Positions 26,391-35,106 of a stretch of DNA of 64,000 nt are shown one piece after another. A program made the position numbers and the translations under genes. Source of the DNA: JBAXTZ01 sp041666525 (lineage in GTDB: Bacteria; Bacillota; Negativicutes; JBAXTZ01). The notes under the pieces were generated by a model, which made no database searches, was not told the DNA's origin, and worked only from the letters and a program-made list of their open reading frames with translations. The stretch is taken from NCBI GenBank assembly GCA_041666525.1, contig JBAYGT010000013.1:1-64000 (forward strand), in the 5' to 3' direction. How positions within the stretch are numbered: the stretch's first letter is position 1; each line of letters starts with the position of its first letter.

Positions 26391-27130
26391 CCAAAACACC
26401 TAAAAACTGGTATCGTGATTTTTTCGTCGGTGCTGCCAATAAATATTGGGATTCAGCAATATCGGTTGAGCGGACGCTGGCGGAATGTAACTTTTTAACG
26501 AGTATCTTACCTGCCGGCGCCGAGTTGCTGGATATTCCTTCCGGATGCGGACGTTTGGCAAAAGTTCTGCTTGAACGCGGTTTTGCGGTCACTGCCGTCG
26601 ATGTCTCGGAAGAAAATATCGCAAAGCTGAAGCACACCGTGTCTAGTCCGAAGCTGACAGCGTTGGTTGCCGATATGACGGAATATGTGGCTTTTGAAAA
26701 ATTTGCCGGAGCCTGCTGTTTTGGAAATAGTTTCAATTATTTCGACTTTCGGCTTATGAAAAAATTTGTTGGTAACGTCAGTAAATCATTGCAAAAACAC
26801 AGCCCGTTCATTGTCCATAGCGGCGTGATTGCTGAGAGTTTGTTGTTGAATATCGAGGAGCGGACGTGGCATAATGTTGCCGGGTTAAATGTTTTGTTGG
26901 AGCATTCCTATAATCCGCTCCAATCTATGCTTATTACCGATTATACTTTTATTAATGACGACGGAGCGCGACACACCAAACAGATTTATCATTACGTTTA
27001 TACTTTGGCCGAAACAAAGCGGATATTTGCTGACAGCGGTTTGAAACTACGCGATGTTTATTCGGATACTGCTGGTAGCGACTATGTTGTGGGTTGTCCG
27101 GATTGTTATTTGGTGGCGGAAAAAATGTGA
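26387..27130 (+). CDS. Class I SAM-dependent methyltransferase
   Basis: A 247-aa protein with a Rossmann methyltransferase fold. Motif I is ELLDIPSGCGRLAKVLLERG, motif II is VTAVDVSEENIAKLK and motif III is LVADMTEY. The later half (ITDYTFINDDGARHTKQIYHYVYTLAE) resembles small-molecule methyltransferases with a C-terminal beta extension. The substrate is unknown. It overlaps EcsC by 4 bp and is 8 nt before a HAD phosphatase, suggesting a four-gene transcript from the VanX-like gene on. Confidence 0.82.
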   Translation: MTKTPKNWYRDFFVGAANKYWDSAISVERTLAECNFLTSILPAGAELLDIPSGCGRLAKVLLERGFAVTAVDVSEENIAKLKHTVSSPKLTALVADMTEYVAFEKFAGACCFGNSFNYFDFRLMKKFVGNVSKSLQKHSPFIVHSGVIAESLLLNIEERTWHNVAGLNVLLEHSYNPLQSMLITDYTFINDDGARHTKQIYHYVYTLAETKRIFADSGLKLRDVYSDTAGSDYVVGCPDCYLVAEKM

Positions 27131-27138
27131 GGATGAGC

Positions 27139-27954
27139 ATGAAAGTAAAACTTATTGCAACGGATTTAGATGATACTTTATTGGGAAAAGGCGGCACTAT
27201 TTCCGAATATACCGAGAATGTTGTACGCGAAGTGAAAAAGCGCGGTATTATCATGGCGGCTTGTACCGGCCGGATGTTTGAATCAGCTATGAATCATATC
27301 CGTCATATGGAGTTTGAAGATGTGATAATTTGTGCCAACGGAGCGTTGGTGCGTGAATTAAAGTCAGATAAAGTGTTGTTACATCGGCCGCTGTCAATCG
27401 AAAAATATCAAACGCTGCTTGATCTTGCCCAAAGCAAATCCTGGCCGCTAATTGCTTGTTACAACGATCAAATGTATTCAGATAGCTGGAATGAATTTTT
27501 AATTAAGTATCGCGATAAATATTTGCATGATGAGTTAAATGCAGTGCGGATAAATATTGTCGGCGCTGAATTTTTTAGAGCAATTTTCCAACCGGAGAAA
27601 ATATTGTTGATTATTGAAGCGCCGGAAATTTATGTTGCGCAGGAGTTTTTACGAAAAATCTATGGTGCTGAATATGAGATTGCGATTTCCAAACCACCTT
27701 GTTTGGAGCTGACTGATAAATCCGCCACAAAAGGACAGGCATTGACATGGTTGGCGGGTTATTATGGATTGACCATGAGCGAAGTTCTGGCGTTTGGTGA
27801 TTCGTATAATGATTTTGATATGATTAAAAACGCCGGAACCGGTGTGGCGGTGGCAAATGCCGTGCCGGAGTTGTTGGCGGTTGCTGATTGCGTTACACTT
27901 TCCAATGATGAGGACGGTGTAGCAAATTATATCGAGAAAAATATTTTGAAGTGA
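27139..27954 (+). CDS. HAD-superfamily hydrolase, Cof type
   Basis: A 271-aa HAD IIB (Cof) phosphatase. Motif I is ATDLDDTLLG (D-x-D), motif II is AACTGRMFE, the motif III lysine is near KSATKGQAL, and motif IV is FGDSYNDFDM. These hydrolyse sugar phosphates or similar small phosphates. GAGG lies 6 nt before the ATG at 27139; the frame is open earlier inside the methyltransferase gene. It is a paralogue of the gene at 47597 (shared APEIY-AQ, PPC and motif IV segments). It precedes the sugar kinase by 18 nt, so the phosphatase may act on the same sugars (inference). Confidence 0.9.
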   Translation: MKVKLIATDLDDTLLGKGGTISEYTENVVREVKKRGIIMAACTGRMFESAMNHIRHMEFEDVIICANGALVRELKSDKVLLHRPLSIEKYQTLLDLAQSKSWPLIACYNDQMYSDSWNEFLIKYRDKYLHDELNAVRINIVGAEFFRAIFQPEKILLIIEAPEIYVAQEFLRKIYGAEYEIAISKPPCLELTDKSATKGQALTWLAGYYGLTMSEVLAFGDSYNDFDMIKNAGTGVAVANAVPELLAVADCVTLSNDEDGVANYIEKNILK

Positions 27955-27972
27955 TTTAAGGAGAATTGATAG

Positions 27973-28881
27973 ATGAAAAAATGGATTATTGGCATTGATG
28001 GTGGTGGTACAAAGACAATTGCCTACGCCGCGACTAGCGACGGTGAAATTATTGCCAAAGCACAAGAGACTGCATCAAATTATCATGTAGTCGGAGTAGA
28101 TGAGTTTAAACGGGTAATTATTTCGATAACAAAACAGTTGATTCATTTGACCGGCGCGCAAATGAAAGATTTGGAAGTATTTTCGCTCGGATTGGCCGGT
28201 GTTGACCGCCCGGAAGACGAGCGAATAGTACGCGAGTCGTTACGCGATGTCGGTATTACTTGTAAAATAATTCTTAATCACGATGCGGCGATAGCGTTGG
28301 CCGCCGGAGCCGGCAAAAAACACGGAATCGTGGTAATTTCTGGTACCGGCTCAATCGCCTACGGTGTGAATGCTCGTGGTGAAGAGTTTCGCGCCGGCGG
28401 TTTTGGCCACTTGATTGGTGATGAAGGTAGTGGCTATGATATTTCAATGAATGCCATCCGTTGTGCATTAACGGCTGAAGAAGGCCGATCACAGCCGACA
28501 GCATTATTGCCGGTGTTGGCGGCGGCGGCCGGGTTGAATAGCCGCGATGAATTGATTGGCTATGTTTATCAGCAATCCAATAATAAGGCTGAATTGGCAA
28601 AACTTGCTGAAGCTGTTGTCCAATGCGCCAACAGTGGTGATAAATGCGCAAAAAAAATCATCAAAACCGCCGGTAGTGCGTTGAGTGATTTAGTGAATTC
28701 AATATTAATTCGCGGCTTCTCTGAGGAAAGCGATGTCAAAATTATTACTTGCGGTAGTGTGGTCAATAACGTCCCGGCTATTTTTAAAACCATCCGCGCC
28801 GGAATCGGCGACCGGGGTGTGTTGATTCCGCTGGAGTGCGATGCGGCGTTGGGCGCGGTGAATATTGCGCTTGAAAATTAG
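27973..28881 (+). CDS. BadF/BadG/BcrA-type sugar kinase (N-acetylglucosamine kinase family)
   Basis: A 302-aa ASKHA kinase. The phosphate-1 motif is IIGIDGGGTKTIAY (5-18), followed by SLGLAGVDRPED, then ILNHDAAIALAAG and IVVISGTGSIAYGVN. Then comes GFGHLIGDEGSGYDI, and ITCGSVVNN near the end. This pattern fits the GlcNAc/MurNAc kinase group (NagK, MurK) of the BadF family, which phosphorylates the free amino sugar with ATP. It is followed by PTS IIB and IIC genes and a GH4 glycosidase, so phosphorylating a sugar released from a disaccharide is plausible. Confidence 0.85.
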   Translation: MKKWIIGIDGGGTKTIAYAATSDGEIIAKAQETASNYHVVGVDEFKRVIISITKQLIHLTGAQMKDLEVFSLGLAGVDRPEDERIVRESLRDVGITCKIILNHDAAIALAAGAGKKHGIVVISGTGSIAYGVNARGEEFRAGGFGHLIGDEGSGYDISMNAIRCALTAEEGRSQPTALLPVLAAAAGLNSRDELIGYVYQQSNNKAELAKLAEAVVQCANSGDKCAKKIIKTAGSALSDLVNSILIRGFSEESDVKIITCGSVVNNVPAIFKTIRAGIGDRGVLIPLECDAALGAVNIALEN

Positions 28882-28973
28882 GAACACTGTTTAAGAGATT
28901 TGTTAATGAAATTAGACGAAATGGTTGGATTAACCGACCAAAACAAATAGTCGATATTTAGCGTTTCGTGTGG

Positions 28974-29002
28974 TTTAAAAATAAGATTATTAGTAGTATA
29001 AT
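28974..29002 (+). promoter_or_regulatory. Promoter of the PTS IIB-IIC genes
   Basis: TTTAAA (28974-28979) and TATAAT (28997-29002) are separated by 17 nt, about 31 nt before the IIB start codon. No operator or cre-like palindrome is obvious. Confidence 0.65.
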
Positions 29003-29032
29003 GACTTCGTCAATTTATTAAAGGAGAGCTAA

Positions 29033-29341
29033 ATGAAAATTTTAATGGTCTGCGCCGGCGGGATGTCGAGTGCAATGGTTATTCGTGCAATTGAACAAGA
29101 GGGTGTCAAACAGGGACTGGAAATGAAAGTTAAGGCTGTAGGCATCTACGAGTTTGAAGACGAGATTAAAAATGGTTGGGATGTTGGGTTGGTAGCACCG
29201 CAAGTCCGCCATTGTTTGGCAAATTTTCAAAAAGCCGGCAACGAAGCTAACGTGCCGGTAATTGCGATGTCGCCTCAATGTTATACACCGCTGGGCGGAG
29301 CGCGGGCGTTGGCTGAAGCAAAGGCGGCCGCAGCGAAGTAG
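29033..29341 (+). CDS. PTS lactose/cellobiose-type EIIB component
   Basis: A 102-aa cytoplasmic EIIB. The phosphorylated cysteine is C7 in MVCAGGMSSAMVI, the hallmark of the lactose/N,N'-diacetylchitobiose EIIB family. It accepts phosphate from EIIA and passes it to the sugar during transport by EIIC, encoded 44 nt downstream. No EIIA gene is present in the window. AAGGAG lies 7 nt before the ATG. Confidence 0.93.
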   Translation: MKILMVCAGGMSSAMVIRAIEQEGVKQGLEMKVKAVGIYEFEDEIKNGWDVGLVAPQVRHCLANFQKAGNEANVPVIAMSPQCYTPLGGARALAEAKAAAAK

Positions 29342-29385
29342 AAATCGGCGATAGAAGTTGTAAGTTATACTGAGGAGAGAGCTGT

Positions 29386-30732
29386 ATGAATTTCGTTATG
29401 ACCTTCATCGAAAAAGTGTTGATGCCACCGATGACCAAGATTTCTACACAGCGGCACATTATGGCGGTCCGCGACGGGATTGTTGCATCAATGCCATTTG
29501 TAATTGTCGGTTCCGTTTTTTTGATTGCAATTGCGCTGCCGTTTGACGCCTGGAAAGAATTTATCAAACCTTATGCACAGACGATTATTTTACCTTATCG
29601 TATATCACTTGGCTTAATTTCGTTGTATGTTGCCTTTGGTATTGGCTATAACTTGGCAAAATCTTATAAGATTGATCCTCTGGCCGGCGGAATTATGGCG
29701 TTTGGCGCGTTTATGATGACACAATTGCCGGTAAATGTTGGTGCAGAGATTAGTAAAATCGTTGGCGACAATAAGTTGGGTGTAGTTGGCGAAAACTTAA
29801 CCGCTTTTGGCGACAAAATGGGGTTGGCATTTCCGCTTGAGCGGTTGGGCGCGCACGATATGTTTGTGGCGATTATTGTGTCAATAATTGCTGTTGAAGT
29901 GTTACGGTTTTGCCGCGAACGGAATCTAACGATAAAAATGCCGGATGGTGTGCCGGAGTCAATCGCGAGATCTTTTGCGTTACTGGTGCCGGTAGGCATT
30001 GTCATCCCAATAATCTGGTTTTTCCGGCATATAGTGAATATCGATTTTGGCGTTATTATTATGCTATTGTTTAAGCCGTTGGTTGTTGCGGGCAGCACAT
30101 ATATTGGCGCTTTGGTACCAGTATTTTTGATTGACGCATTGTGGTTTTGCGGTATTCACGGTGACTCAGTGGTCGGCTCGGTTGCCCGGCCATTGTGGAC
30201 AATGATGATTGAGCAAAACGGCGCAGCGGTGTTGAAAGGGTTGCCGGCGCCGCATTTGTTTCCCGAGCAGTGCTTGCAGTGGTTTGTGTGGATTGGTGGT
30301 TCCGGTTGTACGCTTGGGTTAGTGGTTATGATGATGTTTTCAAAATCCACCTACCTGCGTGATATCGGTAAGGTGTCAATAGTTCCGGGAATTTTCAATA
30401 TTAATGAACCGGTTACTTTTGGTTTACCGATCATGTATAATCCGATTATGATGTTACCGTTTGTTTTTGGACCGCTGGTTATTGGCACCACAACCTGGGT
30501 TTGTATGAAGTTTGGTTTGGTTCAGGTTCCTTATATTTTAGTTGCCTGGACGTTGCCGGCGCCGATTGGCGCGCTGTTGTCAACTGGTTTTGACTGGCGG
30601 GCGTTGGTGTTATCAATGTTTAATCTGTGTTTAATGACGGCGATTTATTATCCGTTTTTCAAGGCTTATGAGCGCAAACTGGTTGCCGATGAAAAGGCCG
30701 CGGCTACTTCTACTGAACACTATCAGCTGTAA
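29386..30732 (+). CDS. PTS cellobiose/chitobiose-type EIIC permease
   Basis: A 448-aa membrane protein with about ten helices. It shows family features: KISTQRHIMAVRDGIVASMPFVIVGSVF near the N-terminus, LWFCGIHGDSVVGSV, and the conserved FNINEPVTFGLPIMYNPIM substrate loop. It forms the translocation unit for a beta-disaccharide with the upstream EIIB. A strong hairpin follows the gene. Two other EIIC genes are in the window (33728 and 59272). Confidence 0.93.
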   Translation: MNFVMTFIEKVLMPPMTKISTQRHIMAVRDGIVASMPFVIVGSVFLIAIALPFDAWKEFIKPYAQTIILPYRISLGLISLYVAFGIGYNLAKSYKIDPLAGGIMAFGAFMMTQLPVNVGAEISKIVGDNKLGVVGENLTAFGDKMGLAFPLERLGAHDMFVAIIVSIIAVEVLRFCRERNLTIKMPDGVPESIARSFALLVPVGIVIPIIWFFRHIVNIDFGVIIMLLFKPLVVAGSTYIGALVPVFLIDALWFCGIHGDSVVGSVARPLWTMMIEQNGAAVLKGLPAPHLFPEQCLQWFVWIGGSGCTLGLVVMMMFSKSTYLRDIGKVSIVPGIFNINEPVTFGLPIMYNPIMMLPFVFGPLVIGTTTWVCMKFGLVQVPYILVAWTLPAPIGALLSTGFDWRALVLSMFNLCLMTAIYYPFFKAYERKLVADEKAAATSTEHYQL

Positions 30733-30756
30733 GCAAAGTGTAATTATAAACATTTC

Positions 30757-30812
30757 ATATACGACTACCGGCCGCTAGCGGCTAGCCGCTGGTAGTCGTA
30801 TAATTGTTTTTC
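30757..30812 (+). terminator. Rho-independent terminator after PTS EIIC
   Basis: An 11-bp outer stem (30759-30769 with 30791-30801) encloses a GC-rich palindromic core (AGCGGCTAGCCGCT) and is followed by a T-run. It separates the PTS genes from the isoaspartyl peptidase gene, whose G-rich RBS follows at once. Confidence 0.82.
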
Positions 30813-30821
30813 GGGGGGGCT

Positions 30822-31793
30822 ATGAAAAAATTTGCCATTGCCGTTCACGGCGGTTGCGGTTCGCAGGACAAAAATATGTCTGAAGTTGAAAAACAAGCGC
30901 TACATGAATTAATGACTCAGGTTGTTAATGCCGGCAAGAAAATTCTGGAACGAGGCGGGTCGGCTGTTGACGCTGTAGAAGCCTCAGTAATGGTTATGGA
31001 AAATGATCCGATTTTTAATGCCGGACGCGGTGGTACTTATAACAGTCTTGGCGAGATCGAACTGGACGCGTCGATAATGAACGGCAAAAATTTTGCCTGC
31101 GGGGCGGTCGCCGGGGTGCGGACCGTTGCAAATCCGGTTAAATTAGCGCGCGCGGTAATGGAGCAGTCCAAAAATGTGTTTTTGATATGCGGCGGCGCCG
31201 AGCGATTTGCCGAAGAACTTGGTTTTACAAAAATGCTGCCAGACTATTTTCATACCGAGAGCCGTTATAAGCGTTATTTGGCAGCATTAGCTGAAGAGGA
31301 AGCCGCAAAAAGCTTACCAGAATTAAAAAAAGGTACGGTTGGTGCGGTTGCGTTGGATTGTAATGGCGATTTGGCTGCGGCAACATCTACTGGCGGAATT
31401 CTTATGAAAAAATACGGCCGGGTCGGTGATACGCCAATAATTGGTGCCGGTACATATGCAGATAACCGTACTTGTGCAGTGTCCTGTACCGGAACCGGCG
31501 AAGAGTTTATTCGTTATAACGTTGCCCGTGATGTCAGTAACAAAATGGAATATCTGGGTTATGATATTTTTAATGCAACTGATGCAGTGATTAATCCGGA
31601 ACGCGGCAAGCTTCAACCGGATGACGGTGGTTTGGTTGCTGTTGATCGTTTTGGCAACGTTGCATGGCAATGTACCTGCGACACTTTGCTGCGGGGAACA
31701 GCGGACAGCGATGGACGTTTTGAAACAGGTATTTGGACAGAAGGCGAACCGCAGTTCTATCAAAAAGCAAACGGAAACGAAATAGAGAAATGA
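30822..31793 (+). CDS. Isoaspartyl peptidase / plant-type L-asparaginase
   Basis: A 323-aa Ntn-hydrolase. AIAVHGGCGSQ is at the N-terminus, PIFNAGRGGTYNSLGEIELDASIMNG follows, and the self-cleavage site is GTVGAVALD with nucleophile T172. It continues with STGGILMKKYGRVGDTPIIGAGTYADN. It is made as one chain that cleaves itself before T172 and removes isoaspartyl residues or hydrolyses asparagine. The same fold includes aspartylglucosaminidase, which frees GlcNAc from Asn. Given the GlcNAc-type genes around it that activity should be considered, though motifs look closer to isoaspartyl peptidases. The frame opens at 30804, but the G-rich RBS supports 30822. Confidence 0.9.
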   Translation: MKKFAIAVHGGCGSQDKNMSEVEKQALHELMTQVVNAGKKILERGGSAVDAVEASVMVMENDPIFNAGRGGTYNSLGEIELDASIMNGKNFACGAVAGVRTVANPVKLARAVMEQSKNVFLICGGAERFAEELGFTKMLPDYFHTESRYKRYLAALAEEEAAKSLPELKKGTVGAVALDCNGDLAAATSTGGILMKKYGRVGDTPIIGAGTYADNRTCAVSCTGTGEEFIRYNVARDVSNKMEYLGYDIFNATDAVINPERGKLQPDDGGLVAVDRFGNVAWQCTCDTLLRGTADSDGRFETGIWTEGEPQFYQKANGNEIEK

Positions 31794-31837
31794 AATCAGC
31801 GAATAAAATAACTCGTGATATTTTGGTAGTTCCAGTG

Positions 31838-31843
31838 TATAAT
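31838..31843 (+). promoter_or_regulatory. -10 element upstream of the GH4 gene
   Basis: A perfect TATAAT lies 30 nt before the GH4 start codon with no good -35. It may be an independent promoter for the GH4-HPr pair. Confidence 0.4.
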
Positions 31844-31873
31844 ACTAGCGTATTTTGTTAGTGGAGGATGTTA

Positions 31874-33190
31874 ATGTCAAAAGGGCTCAAAATCGCAACA
31901 ATTGGCGGTGGTTCCAGTTACACTCCGGAAATTGTTGAGGGATTTATTAACAAAAAGCTGTCCGGAGAATTGCCCCTTACTGATTTGTTTTTAGTTGATG
32001 TTCCGGCCGGTAAGGAAAAACTGGAAATTGTCGGCACGTTGGCAAAACGTATGGTTAAGAAAGCCAATGCCGGCATTAAGATTCATCTTACTTATGATCG
32101 GCGTAAGGCGTTAAAAAATGCTGATTTTGTGACAACACAGTTTCGTGTTGGCTTATTGGAAGCCCGGATTAAAGACGAGAAAATTCCTTTGAAATATAAT
32201 CTGATTGGCCAGGAAACTAATGGCCCTGGAGGGTTTGCAAAGGCACTCCGGACTATTCCGGTAATTTTGGATATTTGCAAAGATATGGCTGAGCTTTGCC
32301 CGAATGCCTGGTTGATTAATTTTACTAATCCTTCCGGTATGGTTACTGAAGCAGTATTGAAACATACCAACATTAAGGTTCTTGGTCTGTGTAACGTGCC
32401 GCTTGGCATGAAACAGATGGTTGCGGATATGTATGGCGTGGAAATGAACCGCGTGTATATTGAGTTTGCCGGATTGAACCATTTTGTCTGGGGGCGAAAA
32501 ATTCTGCTAGACGGTTTGGATGTTACGGCTGATGTTCTTGATGCACTAGTCAAAGGTGAAATTATTGGAACAATGAAAAACATGCCACCGGCCGAGTGGA
32601 ATGTTGATTTGCTAAAAGATCTAAAAATGTTGCCTTGCGGCTATCACCGTTACTATTATATGAAAAATGATGCCCTCGAAAAAGTCAAAAAAGAGGCTGC
32701 CGACAAAGGTGTTCGCGCCGAAGTGGTTAAAGGCGTGGAAGACGAATTGTTCGAACTCTACAAAGATCCTAATTTGTCGGAAAAACCGGAGCAACTGAGC
32801 AAACGCGGCGGCGCACATTATTCTGATGCTGCGGTAAATTTAATATCGGCAATTTACAATGATAAACGCGATATTCATGTCGTTAATGTCCGCAACAACG
32901 GTACTATCAGTGACTTGCCGGATAATGTAGCTATTGAATGTAATTGCGTGGTAACACGCGACGGTGCCAAACCGTTAGCCATTGGCAAAATGCCGATTGG
33001 TGCGCGCGGAATACTGCAGCTGCAAAAAGCTTTTGAAGAGTTGGCGATTGAGGCAGCGGTTACCGGAAACTATGCGACTGCGTTGCATGCCATGACTATC
33101 AATCCGCTGGTCGGTGATTCCAGCCTGGCGAAAGCAGTATTAGATGACCTTATTGAAGCACATAAAGAGTTTTTGCCGCGATTCAAATAA
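31874..33190 (+). CDS. 6-phospho-beta-glucosidase-type glycoside hydrolase family 4
   Basis: A 438-aa GH4 enzyme, NAD- and metal-dependent. The dinucleotide motif is ATIGGGSSYTPE, followed by TQFRVGLLEARIKDE, QETNGPGGFAKALRTIP, INFTNPSG and the metal-binding LGLCNVP (C173), then FAGLNHFVWG. The motif set fits 6-phospho-beta-glucosidases (LicH/CelF/ChbF), which cleave the phosphodisaccharide imported by a PTS. With the amino-sugar kinase nearby, diacetylchitobiose 6-phosphate is a candidate substrate (inference). ATGs at 31868 and 31874 are both possible; GGAGG at 31863-31867 fits the second. HPr follows. Confidence 0.9.
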   Translation: MSKGLKIATIGGGSSYTPEIVEGFINKKLSGELPLTDLFLVDVPAGKEKLEIVGTLAKRMVKKANAGIKIHLTYDRRKALKNADFVTTQFRVGLLEARIKDEKIPLKYNLIGQETNGPGGFAKALRTIPVILDICKDMAELCPNAWLINFTNPSGMVTEAVLKHTNIKVLGLCNVPLGMKQMVADMYGVEMNRVYIEFAGLNHFVWGRKILLDGLDVTADVLDALVKGEIIGTMKNMPPAEWNVDLLKDLKMLPCGYHRYYYMKNDALEKVKKEAADKGVRAEVVKGVEDELFELYKDPNLSEKPEQLSKRGGAHYSDAAVNLISAIYNDKRDIHVVNVRNNGTISDLPDNVAIECNCVVTRDGAKPLAIGKMPIGARGILQLQKAFEELAIEAAVTGNYATALHAMTINPLVGDSSLAKAVLDDLIEAHKEFLPRFK

Positions 33191-33219
33191 TAAAAATATA
33201 TTATAAAGGGGAATTAATC

Positions 33220-33486
33220 ATGACAGAACAAGCTACTCAAATCAAAAACAGTGTAGGACTTCATGCTCGTCCGGCATCTATGGTTGTTAAAGAAGCAGGT
33301 ACTTTCAAATGCACTGTGGAATTAGTAAAAGCCGGTAAAGCGGTAAATGCTAAAAGTATTTTGAGCATTATGGGCGCTGGTATTAAAGCCGGAGAAGAAA
33401 TCATTATTCGCGCTGACGGTGAAGGCGAAGCCGAGGCGGTGGCGGCGATTGTGAAACTTATCGAATCCGGCTTCGGCGAGCACTAG
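33220..33486 (+). CDS. ptsH: Phosphocarrier protein HPr
   Basis: An 88-aa HPr. H15 in VGLHARPAS is the phosphate carrier. S46 in NAKSILSIMG is the expected site for HPr kinase, as in Firmicutes. It would shuttle phosphate from Enzyme I to the EIIA proteins of the PTS. Unlike the usual ptsHI operon there is no ptsI after it; it sits behind the GH4 gene by 29 nt. It could be the general HPr or a dedicated paralogue. Confidence 0.94.
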   Translation: MTEQATQIKNSVGLHARPASMVVKEAGTFKCTVELVKAGKAVNAKSILSIMGAGIKAGEEIIIRADGEGEAEAVAAIVKLIESGFGEH

Positions 33487-33493
33487 TAGTTTC

Positions 33494-33670
33494 GCTGAAA
33501 AACGCGCATTTACGGTGTTGCTCCTGTGCTTTCTTGCTTACGTACGTTATGTACGCGGCGCGTCGAAATGCGCGGAAGCGCCTTGTAACTGCACATTTTT
33601 GAGCGAACTTTTCGAGAGTTGCAGTTGTTGCATACTTTTGAACAAAATACTCGTTGAAAAATGCGCATGT
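33494..33670. repeat. Structured intergenic element with terminal direct repeats
   Basis: This 200-base gene-free stretch is not random. It is bounded by near-identical direct repeats (CTGAAAAACGCGCAT at 33495-33509 and TTGAAAAATGCGCAT at 33654-33668). Inside, CGCGCATTT (33503-33511) is inverted as AAATGCGCG (33566-33574). At the tip of that stem CGTAC-n5-GTACG (33541-33555) forms a smaller hairpin. This looks like a dispersed REP- or MITE-type element, but no second copy lies in the window, so that is inference. Confidence 0.5.
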
Positions 33671-33683
33671 GTAATTGCAAAAT

Positions 33684-33713
33684 AAAAAGCGACCGGATGA
33701 CGGTCGCTTTTTT
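33684..33713 (+). terminator. Rho-independent terminator before the second PTS EIIC
   Basis: A 12-bp stem (33684-33695 with 33701-33712), a GATGA loop and a T-run. It ends transcription of the GH4-HPr genes. It lies only 15 nt before the next start codon, so it might also attenuate the EIIC gene. Confidence 0.88.
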
Positions 33714-33727
33714 GATACGGAGAATTG

Positions 33728-35077
33728 ATGAGTTTTATTAATGGTTTTGGTAATCGTTTTATTGTGCCGGTTGCCGTATTTCTAAGCCAAAATCGCTATC
33801 TCAAGGCGGCGAAAAATGGTATCGACGCGATATTTCCATTTTTGGCAACCGGGGGATTATTTTTACTGTTGGCATATCCGGCGCTACTGAAGATTGATTT
33901 TGCAAACTATGGTGTGTTGGGGAATTTTTTGGAGCTGTGGAAACTGGTTGCCGAAGAGCATCTACAAACCCTGTTATTGCCGGTTTACTTGACGGTCGGT
34001 CTAAGCGCAGTATGGGTGGCGATTGCGGTAGGGTATCGGTTAGCTAAACATTACAAGTTGCCTAAACTACAGCTTGGATTGATTAGCGGAGCGGCGGTTG
34101 TACTGTGTGCGGCGCCGGAAAATGTTATTGTCGTGATGAAATTGTCGGCAAAAGCGTTTATGAAAGATGCGCCGTTTGCGATCATCCCGGATGGGTTAAT
34201 CGGTGCACAGGGGGTATTACCGGCAATTATTATTGCGTTTTTGGTTGTGGAAATTGCTCGTGTTATCGGAAATGCTGGATCACGTGTAAAACTACCGAAA
34301 AGTGTTCCGCCGGCAGTTGTGCACTCGATTGTTGGGTTAATTATTGCCGGTTTGACGTTGATTGTGATTTTCATCGTAAATGAAACTTGTCAAGCAAGTT
34401 TTAATTTGAGCTTTATCGGCTGTTTGTGGCTTGCAGTAAATCCAATTTTGTATGTTGTCGGTAGTTTGCCGTTTATATTGCTTATTGTATTATTCTCACA
34501 ATGGACTTGGTTTATTGGGTTACATGGCTGCAATACAACAATGCATTTGATTCAACCATTTATGACGGTATTTATTCTTTTGAACGCTGAGTTGGTAATG
34601 AATGGTCAGGCTACGACGCATGCTTTCACCGATCCGTTTCGGAATTATACAGTAATTATCGGCGGTAATGGCGCCACATTGGGGTTGGTGATACTTACAC
34701 GGTTAATGACAAAATCACAACATTTGCAAAATGCATCCAAACGAGCAATTGGTTCAGTTACTTTTAATATCAACGAGCTGGTGACGTTTGGTTATCCGGT
34801 AATTCAAAATCCGCGACTGATGGTGCCTTATTTGGTTGTTCCGGTTATAAACGCTGCTGTTGCCTATTTTTGTATTAGCTATAATATGGTTGGCGCTGCC
34901 TTTTGTATGTTGCCATGGACAATGCCGGCGCCGATTGGCGCATTTTTGTCCACGCTTGACTATCGGGCGGTTCTTTTGGTACTTGGTTTAATAATATTGG
35001 ATGCGCTAATTTATTTGCCGTTTTTGTTGAAGTTTGACAGAGAGTTGGTAATTGAAGAGCGCTCTGGTGTGATATAA
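33728..35077 (+). CDS. PTS EIIC permease, cellobiose-like (orphan)
   Basis: A 449-aa membrane protein of the lactose/cellobiose EIIC family, shown by RYLKAAKNGIDAIFPFLATGGLF, WFIGLHGCNTTMHLIQPF and FNINELVTFGYPVIQNPRLMVPYL (Glu of the substrate loop kept, with L in place of the usual P after it). About ten helices. No EIIA or EIIB gene is adjacent, so it must borrow EIIB, for example that at 29033. ATG at 33728 follows GGAG. It is more divergent from the other two EIICs in the window than they are from each other (impression from the motifs). Confidence 0.88.
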   Translation: MSFINGFGNRFIVPVAVFLSQNRYLKAAKNGIDAIFPFLATGGLFLLLAYPALLKIDFANYGVLGNFLELWKLVAEEHLQTLLLPVYLTVGLSAVWVAIAVGYRLAKHYKLPKLQLGLISGAAVVLCAAPENVIVVMKLSAKAFMKDAPFAIIPDGLIGAQGVLPAIIIAFLVVEIARVIGNAGSRVKLPKSVPPAVVHSIVGLIIAGLTLIVIFIVNETCQASFNLSFIGCLWLAVNPILYVVGSLPFILLIVLFSQWTWFIGLHGCNTTMHLIQPFMTVFILLNAELVMNGQATTHAFTDPFRNYTVIIGGNGATLGLVILTRLMTKSQHLQNASKRAIGSVTFNINELVTFGYPVIQNPRLMVPYLVVPVINAAVAYFCISYNMVGAAFCMLPWTMPAPIGAFLSTLDYRAVLLVLGLIILDALIYLPFLLKFDRELVIEERSGVI

Positions 35078-35081
35078 TACA
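35073..35081 (+). promoter_or_regulatory. Extended -10 promoter of ligA
   Basis: TGATATAAT overlaps the stop codon of the EIIC gene, 26 nt before the ligA start codon. The -35 region is poor, as expected for an extended -10 promoter. Confidence 0.55.
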
Positions 35082-35106
35082 TTCGTTATTGTTAGTGGAG
35101 GAAACC

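Noticed and set aside
28905..28949. A 14-codon open frame between the sugar kinase and the PTS EIIB
   Set aside because: Too short, with a poor ribosome binding site and no recognisable peptide; it precedes the PTS promoter.
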